A stretch of DNA of 64,000 nucleotides from Corynascus novoguineensis (taxonomy: Eukaryota > Ascomycota > Sordariomycetes > Sordariales > Chaetomiaceae): positions 82,052-146,051 of the forward strand of contig MU857670.1 in NCBI GenBank assembly GCA_033296725.1, written 5' to 3'. Every line of letters starts with the position of its first letter. The stretch's first letter is position 1. The position numbers and the translations under genes were made by a program. Shown here one piece after another: positions 55,255 through 64,000 of this stretch. Under the pieces are notes generated by a model. It did not search any database and had not been told where the DNA came from. It saw only the letters and a program-made list of their open reading frames with translations.

Positions 55255-56517
55255 ATGGACCTAGGCACTGTAGTCACTGTGGTCGAGCTAATCCAGGCGG
55301 CCATCGCCATCTATGAGCGAATTGACGGCCTTCCCCAGCAAATGAAACAACTGGGAAAGCGCATGGAACGTCTAAACATGTTTCTTGTTCGGCTCCAGAA
55401 ATTCCTCGAGAAGGGAGCGGGAAAGACCAAGGGCGAGAAACATGCACAGACACAGCTCCTGTCCGGGCAACTAGACGATCTCCGCAAGCTCCTAAAAGAG
55501 ATCAAGGTCAACGCCGAAAAAGTCCACAACCTATTCTATCGCTACGAGAACGGCATCTTGTCGCAGTCCAAGGGTCTCACCTTTCGAATGCCATGGATGA
55601 AGCAGTTGTGGTTCTCTATCGTCGACAACAGCGCAGAAAAGGTCGAGGTCATCATGGAGGACATCGACCACCAGCGCAGCGTGCTGCGCGACTATCTGGT
55701 ACTCATGTCGGTTGAAAAGGCATACGAGCCGAAACAGAGCAGGAAACCGGTGGCGGGCAAGACGGCACTGACTGCTGCGGCGACAGCAACGACGGCGGCG
55801 CGGCCGACCCCATCTCCCTCACCGGCCCCGCCACGGCGGGATTACAGGATCCTCTTTGTTGATCCCTACAATAACGGCCGCAGCGTGATGGCCGAGGTAG
55901 TCGTCAAGATGCTCGCCCAACTGACGCTCCGCGCCCGGGGCGACTGGCGCATCGCCGAGGTGCGCTCGGCAGGTTTCTTCGCCCGGCGCAACAACGAATG
56001 CGCCGACGTCATCGACGGCCTCGAGTTCAGCGAGCCGACTTTCCGGCTCCCGTGGCGGGCTGGCGGCGAGGCCCCCCGCCGCACGGCCGTGTCTGCCGTC
56101 TTTGACAACAAGTGGGCCGAGTATCCGTTTAAAAACACCATCCGCAGCGAGATTGTGTCTCGCACCTCGGAGGGCCTATCGAAGGATGTGTTTACCCGCT
56201 TCGACTTTGTCTTCGTCTTCACCGTTCGGGAGCACGACAACATGGTCAAGCTAAAGGATGCGCTGCGAAAGAAAGCTGGAACCGGCGGCGGCACTAATGC
56301 GCGTGGCAAGGGTCGGTTGCTGCAGCTCGGGACATTCCTAGCGCAAAAACGTGGCCAGATTCGAGAGATCCTACAGCCCTTGCCAACGAAAGATTCGGAA
56401 AAGGACAGAGAAAAATGGAATCGGTGTGTCTCAGAGATCAGAACGGCCGTGAAAGGGTTCCTCAAACAGGAGATGAAGTGGACGCCACCAGATGCCAGTG
56501 TCCTTGCTTCGGCATAG
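55255..56517 (+). CDS. Helical cell-death-like domain fused to a Cys-less LMW phosphatase fold
   Basis: A 420-residue intronless protein with two parts. Residues 1-155 are helical: a hydrophobic first helix (MDLGTVVTVVELIQAAIAIY), then amphipathic helices with Lys/Glu-rich faces. They resemble the N-terminal HeLo-like domains of fungal NLR and cell-death proteins. A Pro/Ala/Thr linker (about 165-195) leads to a Rossmann-like domain starting RILFVDPYNNGRSVMAE. This aligns with the low-molecular-weight protein tyrosine phosphatase P-loop (FVCxGNxCRSxMAE) position by position, but the catalytic Cys is Asp203 while Arg209-Ser210 remain. Further matches are VRSAGFFA and RFDFVFVFTVREHDNM. It is probably a pseudo-phosphatase sensor or scaffold. 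It lies beside dead repeats and converges on a RING-like gene. The function is inference; the N-terminal assignment is the less certain part. Confidence 0.7.
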   Translation: MDLGTVVTVVELIQAAIAIYERIDGLPQQMKQLGKRMERLNMFLVRLQKFLEKGAGKTKGEKHAQTQLLSGQLDDLRKLLKEIKVNAEKVHNLFYRYENGILSQSKGLTFRMPWMKQLWFSIVDNSAEKVEVIMEDIDHQRSVLRDYLVLMSVEKAYEPKQSRKPVAGKTALTAAATATTAARPTPSPSPAPPRRDYRILFVDPYNNGRSVMAEVVVKMLAQLTLRARGDWRIAEVRSAGFFARRNNECADVIDGLEFSEPTFRLPWRAGGEAPRRTAVSAVFDNKWAEYPFKNTIRSEIVSRTSEGLSKDVFTRFDFVFVFTVREHDNMVKLKDALRKKAGTGGGTNARGKGRLLQLGTFLAQKRGQIREILQPLPTKDSEKDREKWNRCVSEIRTAVKGFLKQEMKWTPPDASVLASA

Positions 56518-56745
56518 AAACAAACACTTCAAAATGGGGGGAGGGGGGACAGTCGGAGAAGTGGGTGGCCGGCTTGGCATTCGACTATTACTGTGAGGGT
56601 CTTCTGAGGTTGTTAATCTGGGCCGCTCCCCTGACCCGTACATTCAAAGGGTACAGGGACAATACTGGTCTCATACATATGCCAATTTCTCTGCCAATCA
56701 ATTTACCATCCAACTGCGACAGATAACATCTGAGCCCTAACGGAC

Positions 56746-57546
56746 CTACCTCGATGGAGTCAACGCAGGTTGACCACTGGGGAGATAGGGAAACCTGGTC
56801 TGGGCCGACCGAAGATCCCTTTCGCAATCCATCGAGTTCCCTTGACAGATAACGCAGTGCCACCGGAGCCCCTCGCCACCGGGCAGCAAGTATGTGCAGC
56901 AGATGGGCACGTAAGCACCACAGTCAGGCCAGCCACATACCCTCTGGTTGCTCGGAGGATCTCTCACCCATTGGGTGATGATCCAGAGATCACGCGATGG
57001 TTTTGGGCTCAGACAGGACATAAACCGGTACAGCTTCATGTTCTTGCCACAGCATGTAAATCCGGCTAGGCGGAGGACGCGCCGTCGCAGCTGGCCGTAG
57101 CCTTGAATCAGCGCCCTTTTTTGAGATTGAGTCATGCGCAGATTTTGGCGGAAGCAATGTTCGATGCCTTCCATCGTAGTACGGGCCTGCCATATCCTCT
57201 CATGGTTGGCGTCGATGCCTAATTTTATACTAAGGACTTTCACCTGAAGACAGCCTCGGCAGATCAAGTCGCCACAAGGGAGGTCATGGAGCTGATTGAG
57301 CGTGGTACGGGCACGGCAGTTGGAACAAGCCAAGTTCCATACTGCAGATGCTTGCTTGCCCTGACGCTCCAGGTACCTTTCCAAAATGCTGCCGCTGGTG
57401 TCGTGGCGGTGGTCGCCGCATTGTCGCTCGCCATGCAGATGGAAGGGAGGAATGGCCTCGGCGACGTGCTTTGGAGGTGGGAGCGGCCCGTCATCAGCGT
57501 CGCCCTCAAAATACATGTCGCTGAATGAAAATTCTGCTCTGGTCAT
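56746..57546 (-). CDS. RING/IBR-type zinc-finger protein (RBR-like)
   Basis: A 266-residue single-exon protein. The acidic N-terminus (MTRAEFSFSDMYFEGDADD) precedes a RING-like cluster: C74-x2-C77, then C91 in DLPCGDLICRGC with C96 and C99. The position usually held by His after Cys-Gly is Asp. A helical spacer (ERIWQARTTMEGIEHCFRQN) is followed by a second Cys-rich part. That part has TCCGKNMKL (165-166), VCGWPDCGAYVP (204, 209), CC at 216-217 and WHCVIC (231, 234), resembling the RING-IBR order of fungal RBR ubiquitin ligases. No complete second RING is visible, so ligase activity is uncertain. It converges with the phosphatase-fold gene, with 228 bases between stops. Confidence 0.68.
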   Translation of the reverse strand: MTRAEFSFSDMYFEGDADDGPLPPPKHVAEAIPPFHLHGERQCGDHRHDTSGSILERYLERQGKQASAVWNLACSNCRARTTLNQLHDLPCGDLICRGCLQVKVLSIKLGIDANHERIWQARTTMEGIEHCFRQNLRMTQSQKRALIQGYGQLRRRVLRLAGFTCCGKNMKLYRFMSCLSPKPSRDLWIITQWVRDPPSNQRVCGWPDCGAYVPICCTYLLPGGEGLRWHCVICQGNSMDCERDLRSAQTRFPYLPSGQPALTPSR

Positions 57547-58478
57547 ACTCGCCCAACTCTGAGGTTCCGCTGTGAAGAAGCCTAGAGATCGCCGAAAATA
57601 CTTGCCTTAACGTTACCTAGTGACTAGTCAACTTATATAATTATACTTTTCAGAAATTGAGCAATGGGCGAAGGGACAACAGACTCTTCATTTATAATCC
57701 AGAATCTGAATAAGCCCATTGTCACTGACAAAGGGATTGCGCTGTGGCGTGCCACAAGTTTCCATTCTTTGTTTGACCGCTGACTCCAAGTCATGCAACG
57801 AAAGCACTTGAGTTAAAAGCAATGTACGAGTGGGCTTGTAGAGACCCTAAAATGATGGGAACAATGAAAATGCTAAGCAACTTTGTAGCAATGTAGCGGC
57901 AATTCGGATAAATGGAAGCATGCCCTCAGGATTCCCTATTCTCACCCATTAAGACTCCTGAAGATGGCTAACTTAGTTACTTTTGTATGAAGCCTACTCG
58001 ACCAGAGCGATTCAAGTCTGCGCGCCAGGACCAACGAATTTTTTTCGGCTAAGTACCGAATAGATAAAGTCAGGTAGGTAACTACGTGTCTCTCAGGGTA
58101 TATTCTGAGGCACAAAATCTTCAGCTGAAGGGAAGAGGGCATATTCCTCCGTGTACTCTGGTCATTCAAGCTGCAGGCCTTAAGCAACTCTTACTTGATG
58201 GCATGGTCACACTCTCGGAGGCCTACGCCTGGCAGCTGTAGGCTCCTGTTGATTGGTGTAAAATCCACAGTGCAACACACTCACTTGGCAAACTCGGCAA
58301 CGTGCGTCATTGCAGCATGACGTCACCACGGTGCTTCACAAAGCAGAAAACAGAAGAGCGGGCGCCTTTGGATTTCCTCGAGCGTCCAATTTCTCTGCTA
58401 CGCCCTCGACAGTACTCACTCAAAGAACTCGTCATCTCAAGCCATCAAGACAAGTACCCACACTGAATTTCGACCACC
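57547..58478. other. Divergent promoter region
   Basis: 930 bases, AT-rich in the first half, between the RING-like gene (minus) and the small membrane protein (plus). No gene is supported. Confidence 0.45.
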
Positions 58479-58874
58479 ATGATTTTCAATACTCTACTTT
58501 CGAGTATCCTCTTGCAGCTCTGCCTGGCCCCTCTTGGCCTCGCGGCCCCCATTTCGACCCAGACGCTGGACAATAGCTGGCAGTATGGAACCGGCGGCGG
58601 ACTCCTCGGGCTCATTGTTCTCATTCTCGACATTATCGTCTTAAGTGCGTTTGGCAACCCACCCCTGGCTCACAATTCCTCGGATTCACTGAGACTAGAT
58701 GCTAATATCACTCTCCTACCAGTCGAAGTTCTCAAGTCCAGCCGCACGCCCCTGCAGAAGCTGGTTTGGTGCCTGGTCGTCTTCCTCTTCCCCGTCATTG
58801 GCGTGATCATTTACTATCTCTTTTCGAATCGCTCAGCCTATCAACGCGGCTCCGGCTACGAGTCGCTGGCGTAG
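58479..58874 (+). CDS. Small membrane protein with PLDc_N domain
   Basis: A 105-residue protein with exons 58479-58644 and 58723-58874 (78-nt intron with a GATGCTAAT branch site). An N-terminal signal-like segment (MIFNTLLSSILLQLCLAPLG) is followed by two membrane helices, GLLGLIVLILDIIVLIEVLK and LVWCLVVFLFPVIGVIIYYL. The pattern around the second (SSRTPLQKLVW then PVIGVIIYYLF) matches the phospholipase-D nuclease N-terminal (PLDc_N) family of short two-helix proteins. The biological role of stand-alone members is unknown. Confidence 0.8.
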   Translation: MIFNTLLSSILLQLCLAPLGLAAPISTQTLDNSWQYGTGGGLLGLIVLILDIIVLSAFGNPPLAHNSSDSLRLDANITLLPVEVLKSSRTPLQKLVWCLVVFLFPVIGVIIYYLFSNRSAYQRGSGYESLA

Positions 58875-59656
58875 GCGATTGGGAAGCGACGTACTGGACA
58901 TCACCAAGAACTAGAATCAGAAACTAGCGCATGTTCCCTGTCAGATACACATGTAACTAGTTCAGTAAAGCTCCCAGGAATACCGAAACCATTTGATTGA
59001 CCGAAACATCACCTCGTTAGTGGTTTGAACAAGTGCTCTTGTTGATATGTGATCTGACTCTTTTTGTAGGCCTAAATGATATCCTACGGACCATTGCTTG
59101 GAAGATGAAGAACGTGGATACAAAGGAACTGCAGTACCTCGGCTCAACGGCACGTATTTGCAATCCACATTGTCTCACCCGCAGGGAGTTTATCAGAGCA
59201 TGAATGAGAGAAAAGAAGTGCCCCTGGAAATGCTGGTTATGAATGGCTCCTGGACCCCGAGGATGCGGGTGCGGGGTGCATCAATGATCGGCATGAATTC
59301 TACCGCAGACGGCTTGATAAAGGTTGAAAGGGATAAATTGCAAGCCCCTGTCTCCGGTCCGACGCGACCGGCCGTTGATTGACGTTTCCATCAAGTGCCC
59401 GGCCCGCCGAACTTCCAGATTAAGCAGCGCGGAGCGTGCTAGAGGACCGGGAGTGGTGGGGATGTCGATCTTGTCACGATCCGGGGCCGAACAAGCTTTG
59501 CCGCATCGGAAACGGAGCGAGACTCGATAGTTTTGAGGATAGGGGTATAAATATCCCGTGAACTCCCCCTAATTCATATTCAGGTTTTACTTGCTCTCAC
59601 CACCCTCAGTCTCCCTAGGCACTCGCACTATCACACGGCAGATCCGTCCGCCCATC
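58875..59656. other. Promoter region of the Cip1-like gene
   Basis: 780 bases between same-strand genes. A TATAAATA element lies near 59546-59556, about 100 bases before the ATG. No gene is supported. Confidence 0.4.
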
Positions 59657-60460
59657 ATGTTCCGCAAGACCACCCTTCTGGGCCTTGCCGTCCTCCCCTT
59701 CTCGTTCGCGCAGATTACGGAGGACTTCGAAAACGGGTGGGACGAGGCGGCATGGCCAATCTACGCCAATGATTGCAACCAGGGTGGTAGTGTGGCACTC
59801 GACACCACCACTGCCCACAGCGGTTCCAACTCAGTCAGGGTCGACGGCGCGGGTGGTTACTGTGGGCACATCTTCTTCGGCACGACTTCCGTCCCTAGCG
59901 GTGAACTTTACGTCAGGACATGGCTGTATGTTGCTCTCCTCCTTGGCAATCTCTTAACCTTTTTATCCTCCCCGTCGTGCAAGCCAATAAGTGGTAGTTT
60001 CTGACATCTCGCCTATAGAAAGGCGCAAAACGCCCTCACCGATGCCCACGTCAGTTTCATCACCATGCCAGACTCGGCTCAGGGTGCGAACAAGCACCTG
60101 CGCATCGGCGGCCAGAGCAAAATCCTGATGTACAACCGCGAGTCGGACGACGCTACACTCCCAGACTTGTCTCCCGACGGCATCGCCGCGTCGGCCGCTC
60201 TCCCTACGGGCGACTGGCAGTGCTTCGAATACCACGTCGGCGCTGACGGCTCCATCGAAACCTGGCTCAACGGCGAGGCCATTGCGGGCCTGACCAGCAT
60301 CCCCGGCGAGACCAACCCCAACGCCGGCCAGTGGCAGAGGAGCAGCGTCATCCCCAAGCCGACCGGCGTCTACTTTGGTTGGGAGTCGTACGGCGGCGAC
60401 ACGAACACTTTCTGGTACGATGACATTGCCATCAGCGATACCCGCGTTGGCTGCGACTAG
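59657..60460 (+). CDS. cip1: Secreted Cip1-like carbohydrate-active protein
   Basis: Exons 59657-59925 and 60019-60460 give 236 residues. A signal peptide (MFRKTTLLGLAVLPFSFA) is followed by a mature protein beginning QITEDFENGWDEAAWPI. The whole length matches Cip1 of Trichoderma reesei. Landmarks are DCNQGGSVALDTT, GGYCGHIFFGTTSVP, KHLRIGGQSKIL, NRESDDATLPDLSPDGIA, ETWLNGEAIAG and the terminal RVGC. The family has a jelly-roll fold resembling polysaccharide lyases and is co-induced with cellulases; its exact activity is debated. No cellulose-binding module is attached: the protein ends directly after the core. The start at 59657 is chosen because the upstream in-frame ATG (59591) would bury the signal peptide. 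Confidence 0.93.
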
Positions 60461-61686
60461 AATGTCTGTGACTAAATCAGGGGGTTCCCCGAGCGTCTTA
60501 TTGTACATAAATGCATGGATACTCGCGTATCTAAAGGCCTAAAATGCAAAACATTAACCTATATATCCACGTTTTGGTACAAGTGTATGGTATTGTAACC
60601 TGAAGAGTTGGTACAATCGGTGATCGGCAACACATTGCAAATGGCATGACGCATCTTAGGTTGTCGTAGCATGCTCCTGCACCGCGGCGCCATTGACACA
60701 TAAAAGAGACCCAAATCTTGAAAATTTCTCATGCCATGTAACAAAGGGGTTACCAAAATCTTGGCATTAAAATAGAAAAGAAAGCATTCCATTTTATCCC
60801 ATCTTGTAAACTTGGTGCGTTGTTCCCTCGCTTGTTAAACTAGGTCAATATACTCGGCTTTCTCCATTTAAATCCTCGCGGGCCAAAGCAAAGGGTGGCT
60901 CTTCCCACACGTTTTGATAGCGCCTGGTGCTGTAAGCGATCGCTGCTCGACCTCGTTTTGAAACTCATTACTCAGGGCTCCCCGAGGCACCTAGAAGAAG
61001 TCTACTGGATTTCTGCTGAGCATCAAGCCGCAAACCAATGTGTGCGGGTCAGCGCACCCTTGTGCTAGCTCTGGCAAGAATATTGGAGTGAGGTCTTCCA
61101 GGAGAATAGGTTGATTTTGCTATAAAAAAGGGCCCGTGTCTGCGTGTTTTTGTGCTGTGAACAAATAGATTGCATTATTCGAGATCAAGGTTTAAAAGGA
61201 GTTTTTGGTGACTTCCAGAGCGCTGATAAACTGGATCATATCGAGCAGTTGACGAGAAGATCAGGAACAGGAATGACAGACAAAAATGAAAAGGCGGCTG
61301 ATGTCGAACGTCGAGCAGAATTGGCCAGTTGAGGCCGACCCACAAGATTTGCATTTCCAGCATCGATGATCAATCTAGCTGGCGTAATGATCGGGCATCG
61401 AGTTGATCAGTTGAGGGCAGTTCAGTTGCAGAGCCTGAAATGGCCCCTTTTGGCTTGTTGCTTGTGCTTGTCTGGACGATGGCAGGGTTAGGGGTGACCA
61501 AGGCAGGCTGGCAGGGTTCCGATTGGGGAATGGCATTCGACCAAGTTGCCACTTGCTCTTTTCGAAAGCGCGACCTGAACTCGAGATCCAGGAACACAAC
61601 CCCTCCTCCGCCCCGACGAGTGCGCAACATGCGCTGGCGCGTGCCACTTCTCTTCGCTATTATATCATAGGGAGAAAAACTGCAAT
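60461..61686. other. Intergenic region
   Basis: 1.2 kb between same-strand genes, without a credible frame or repeat. The right end is the promoter of the next gene. Confidence 0.45.
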
Positions 61687-62671
61687 ATGTCCAAGATAAC
61701 ACCCCTCAGGTTTCAAGCGCAGGTGCAGCTACTTTTGCTCATCGCCGCTTCCTTGGTTGCGAGGGTGCTGGCGGCGACCAACGGCCACGAGCTCTCGTTG
61801 CCCTCGTACCACTATGGCGCCCCAATCCGCGTCGAGTGTATGAACCGGAGCTCGTAAGTATTCAGAGGCAAACTAAAATCTTAGCACGCCAAACTGGCGC
61901 TAACCTTCGACTGCACGCAGGGAAACGGGAGAACATATCCAAAACGCACAAAACGAGATCGAATGGATTCCCTTTCCAGTCTGCAATGAGACCAACGAGC
62001 CGCTTGAGTTTCACTACGGCATTGAGGGCGAGAAGAATTGCACCATCGCCATGGTCAGCGACCCTTTCTTCCACCTGCTCGAATTCTATATCCACAATGA
62101 CGCGCCCCTCGCCTGCCGCCTGCCCGCGCGCCCGCCGCCGCATGTCGAGGTCATCGGCGAGAAGCCGCCGGAGCAGGAGTACATTCCGCTAGTCTTTGCG
62201 CTAGCGGGCACCCTGCAGCTGAGCCATATGCACATCAGCACGCACCTCAACGTGTTGCTGCACAGCACACCCAAGCAGCATATCCACCCGCACGACAGCG
62301 GCGTACTAGACAGCGGCACCGCTTATAGCACGAGCCCGCTTACCCATCTTGAGGGCAGCGCCACGCGCCGCTTCGTCATCGGGGACCCGCTTCCCCTTAG
62401 CTTCAGCGTCCGTTGGTTCCCGACCCCAGCCTTGCCCAAGGTGGCCGGCAAGGTCGAGTGGTCCGGCATGGGCGGCCACATATACGCCAGCACCATATTT
62501 TACAGCCTATTGTCATTCTGCGCCGGTGCCGTCGTCTCTGCCGCCTACTTTTTCGGCTCCGTGTTGCCGCGGCGGCTGAAGGGAAGGCGCCTGGGTGGTG
62601 CGACACCGCTTGGATACGGGTTGAACGGCGTGGGTAACGGCTGGGGCTACCAGAAACGGGCGGTCGATTAG
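61687..62671 (+). CDS. Secretory-pathway single-pass membrane protein, fungal conserved
   Basis: A 305-residue protein with exons 61687-61853 and 61921-62671 (67-nt intron, branch site GCTAAC). An N-terminal signal peptide (LLLLIAASLVARVLA) precedes a lumenal region with several NxS/T sites (MNRSS, CNETN, KNCTI) and at least four Cys. Near the C-terminus is one membrane helix, FYSLLSFCAGAVVSAAYFFG. It is followed by a basic cytosolic tail (RRLKGRR) of about 40 residues. This is a type I topology. I recognise it only as a conserved fungal protein of unknown function. Confidence 0.75.
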
Positions 62672-62882
62672 GGGACCAGGAGCAGAAAGCACCATGTTCA
62701 ATTCTGGACGTATGGAGTGTAGCACCAAGAAAGATACCATGGCGTTTGGAGTTAGGACTCGACGACGATTTGGGTTATTGCAAAGTTTTGGAATGCCAAT
62801 TCTGCCTCTACGTCTACCGGTACAGACCCAGCCGGCCTCGAGTGACTCCCCTGCTGTTTTCTTCTGCGCGTCGTGAGAATGA

Positions 62883-63567
62883 TCACTGCAACTTCTTTGA
62901 ACTCAAGGCAGCCTCAGCCGCCTTGATGCGGCCAAGAATTCGACTCGCCATATCGATAGCCCCAAGGACCGCTTGTCCAAGTCAGTCAGGGATCATACCA
63001 TACAGAGATCAGTGGAAAGTGACTTACGCAGGACGAACCACGGACCGTAGAGCTGGAACTGCATCTCGCGCTTGATGGCTGGCGGGTAGAGTGTCTCGTC
63101 GAGGAACGAGGTGTCGTAGATGCAGACGAGGGTAGTGAAGGCGACCTCGAGTGCGTAGGTAAACAGAAGCAGCTCGTCGCAGCCCGAGGTGCCCCGTCGC
63201 TGCACGACCAAACGGTAAAGTCCGTACAAGACCGTGGGCAGCAGGAAGAAGGCCTCAAGGTGCATGAAAAGACCCATCCAGCTGTCATGACCCGACGCCG
63301 TCTCGGCAGACCACTGCACGATCGGGTCATTGTACTTTTGGATGTACCACTCCTTCAGCTGGTAAGCCGCGTGGAGGGGCGAGCCGGCGGGCTGATAGAG
63401 GGATGCCGGCCAGATGTAGTCGAGCAGGTCCATGACTGCACACACAGGCCTGTGAGACATGGTCATGCTTTGACATGAGCGGCGGACTTACAGAGGATGA
63501 TGGGGAGCTGCATAAAAAACCACCCGATCCACACCTTGTTCCTCCACGTGTCGATGTAAGTCGCCAT
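62883..63567 (-). CDS. EXPERA-domain (TMEM97/sigma-2 receptor-like) membrane protein
   Basis: A 190-residue protein in three exons: 63567-63492, 63435-63028 and 62971-62883. Four hydrophobic segments are visible. MDLLDYIWPASLY is in the first third, ETASGHDSWMGLFMHLEAFF in the middle and LYGPWFVLPVLGAID near the end. These are typical of the EXPERA family, which includes the sterol isomerase EBP and the TMEM97/sigma-2 receptor. Small stand-alone members sit in the ER membrane and are linked to sterol handling. The C-terminal KKLQ places a Lys pair near the end, possibly an ER-retrieval signal. Confidence 0.83.
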
Positions 63568-63798
63568 TTTGACAGGCAGCTAGCTATTTGTGCAGTTGAA
63601 TTGGAGTTGAATCGTTTGATGTTGCAAGTTCAAATGTCGCGTCTGAGTCGCGCTTTTCCTTCTTTCGAGGTTCGCACCAACCAGCAGGGGTCTCACCCAC
63701 AAGCTCCTGCAAAGGGTCCGGCTGGTCCCGGCTAGCAGCTCCACAGCACCAGGAACAGTAAATTCCATATCCACCACAAAATTTGCATTCAACATCAC
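63568..63798. other. Region between EXPERA gene and tRNA
   Basis: 230 bases between the EXPERA gene start and the tRNA; no other feature was seen. Confidence 0.4.
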
Positions 63799-63905
63799 GG
63801 CAAGGTGGCCGAGCGGTCCAAGGCGCCACGTTAAGGTATTCAAAATCCTTAATCCCGATATCCGTGGTCTCGAAAGGGGCGTGAGTTCGAATCTCACCCT
63901 TGTCA
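63799..63905 (+). tRNA. tRNA-Leu (anticodon AAG) with 25-nt intron
   Basis: The full cloverleaf can be drawn. Acceptor GGCAAGG pairs with CCTTGTC (one G-U), followed by A as discriminator. The D arm is GCC/GGC. The anticodon stem is CCACG/CGTGG. There is a long variable arm and a T arm GTGAG-TTCGAAT-CTCAC. The anticodon AAG is at 63833-63835. The intron 63837-63861 sits one base 3' of the anticodon, the usual eukaryotic place, and contains CCTTAA, which can pair with the anticodon loop. The mature length is 82 bases, and the long variable arm fits a class II (Leu) tRNA. Confidence 0.93.
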
Positions 63906-63964
63906 ATTAAGTTTTGCCGCGTTATCATCTGCAATGGTCTGTTAGCAGCAAGAACCTGTTTTCC

Positions 63965-63996
<32 letters not shown>

Positions 63997-64000
63997 TTTT
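63906..64000. other. Right edge with homopolymer tract
   Basis: After about 60 unremarkable bases the window ends in a run of roughly 26 A followed by about 9 T. This could be a real low-complexity tract or an assembly edge. Confidence 0.5.

Noticed and set aside
63584..63934. Minus-strand open frames over the tRNA
   Set aside because: They run through the tRNA-Leu gene on the other strand and overlap the EXPERA upstream region; non-coding.
1..64000. CRISPR array, bacterial operon signals or rRNA
   Set aside because: None present; the split genes and fungal families rule out a prokaryotic source, and no 5S rRNA pattern was seen.

Overview
The window is nuclear DNA of a filamentous ascomycete, most likely a Sordariomycete. 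The genes have short introns of about 50-105 nt with GT-AG ends and CTRAC-like branch points. Recognisable fungal markers include an AP-1 beta subunit without an ear domain, UMP1, a kinesin-6, a MUP1-type permease and a Trichoderma Cip1 homologue. Repeats carry C-to-T/G-to-A lesions of the RIP type. A tRNA-Leu(AAG) with an anticodon-loop intron lies at the right edge.

Layout. 0.1-9.1 kb: AP-1 beta (+), a GPI-anchored Ser/Thr-rich wall protein (-), a 3.1 kb gene-free stretch with a possible miniature inverted-repeat element, and a five-exon F-box protein (-). 10.3-11.1 kb: a PD-(D/E)XK nuclease-like protein with an unresolved 5' end. 12.7-13.8 kb: a dead, internally deleted pogo/Fot1 transposon with perfect 42-bp inverted repeats. 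15-31.9 kb: a housekeeping block with a prenylated ubiquitin-fold protein, proteasome assembly factor UMP1, a soluble twin-ATPase ABC protein, ketopantoate reductase, a caspase-like protein lacking the usual catalytic motifs, kinesin-6, and a large acidic disordered protein.

32.7-46.4 kb holds a MUP1-type amino-acid permease, a TauD-like dioxygenase, a monocarboxylate-type MFS transporter and an isopenicillin-N-synthase-like 2OG oxygenase. No unrelated gene was recognised between them, so this could be an uptake and oxidation module. A secreted eight-cysteine defensin-like peptide follows at 47.6 kb.

47.8-55.2 kb is a repeat-rich, gene-dead island. It holds a Copia gag relic, two solo LTRs each with a perfect 5-bp target duplication, an unidentified coding relic, a nonsense-riddled aminoglycoside-phosphotransferase-like pseudogene and an MFS fragment. 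At its edge are two intact convergent genes: one joins an N-terminal helical domain resembling fungal cell-death (HeLo-like) domains to a low-molecular-weight tyrosine phosphatase fold lacking its catalytic cysteine, the other encodes a RING/IBR-like protein. This pair is the best candidate for an undescribed signalling or defence system. The right end carries a small PLDc_N membrane protein, the Cip1 homologue, a secretory-pathway membrane protein, an EXPERA-domain protein and the tRNA.

All exon models were derived by eye from splice signals, reading frame and family knowledge. No database search was run.
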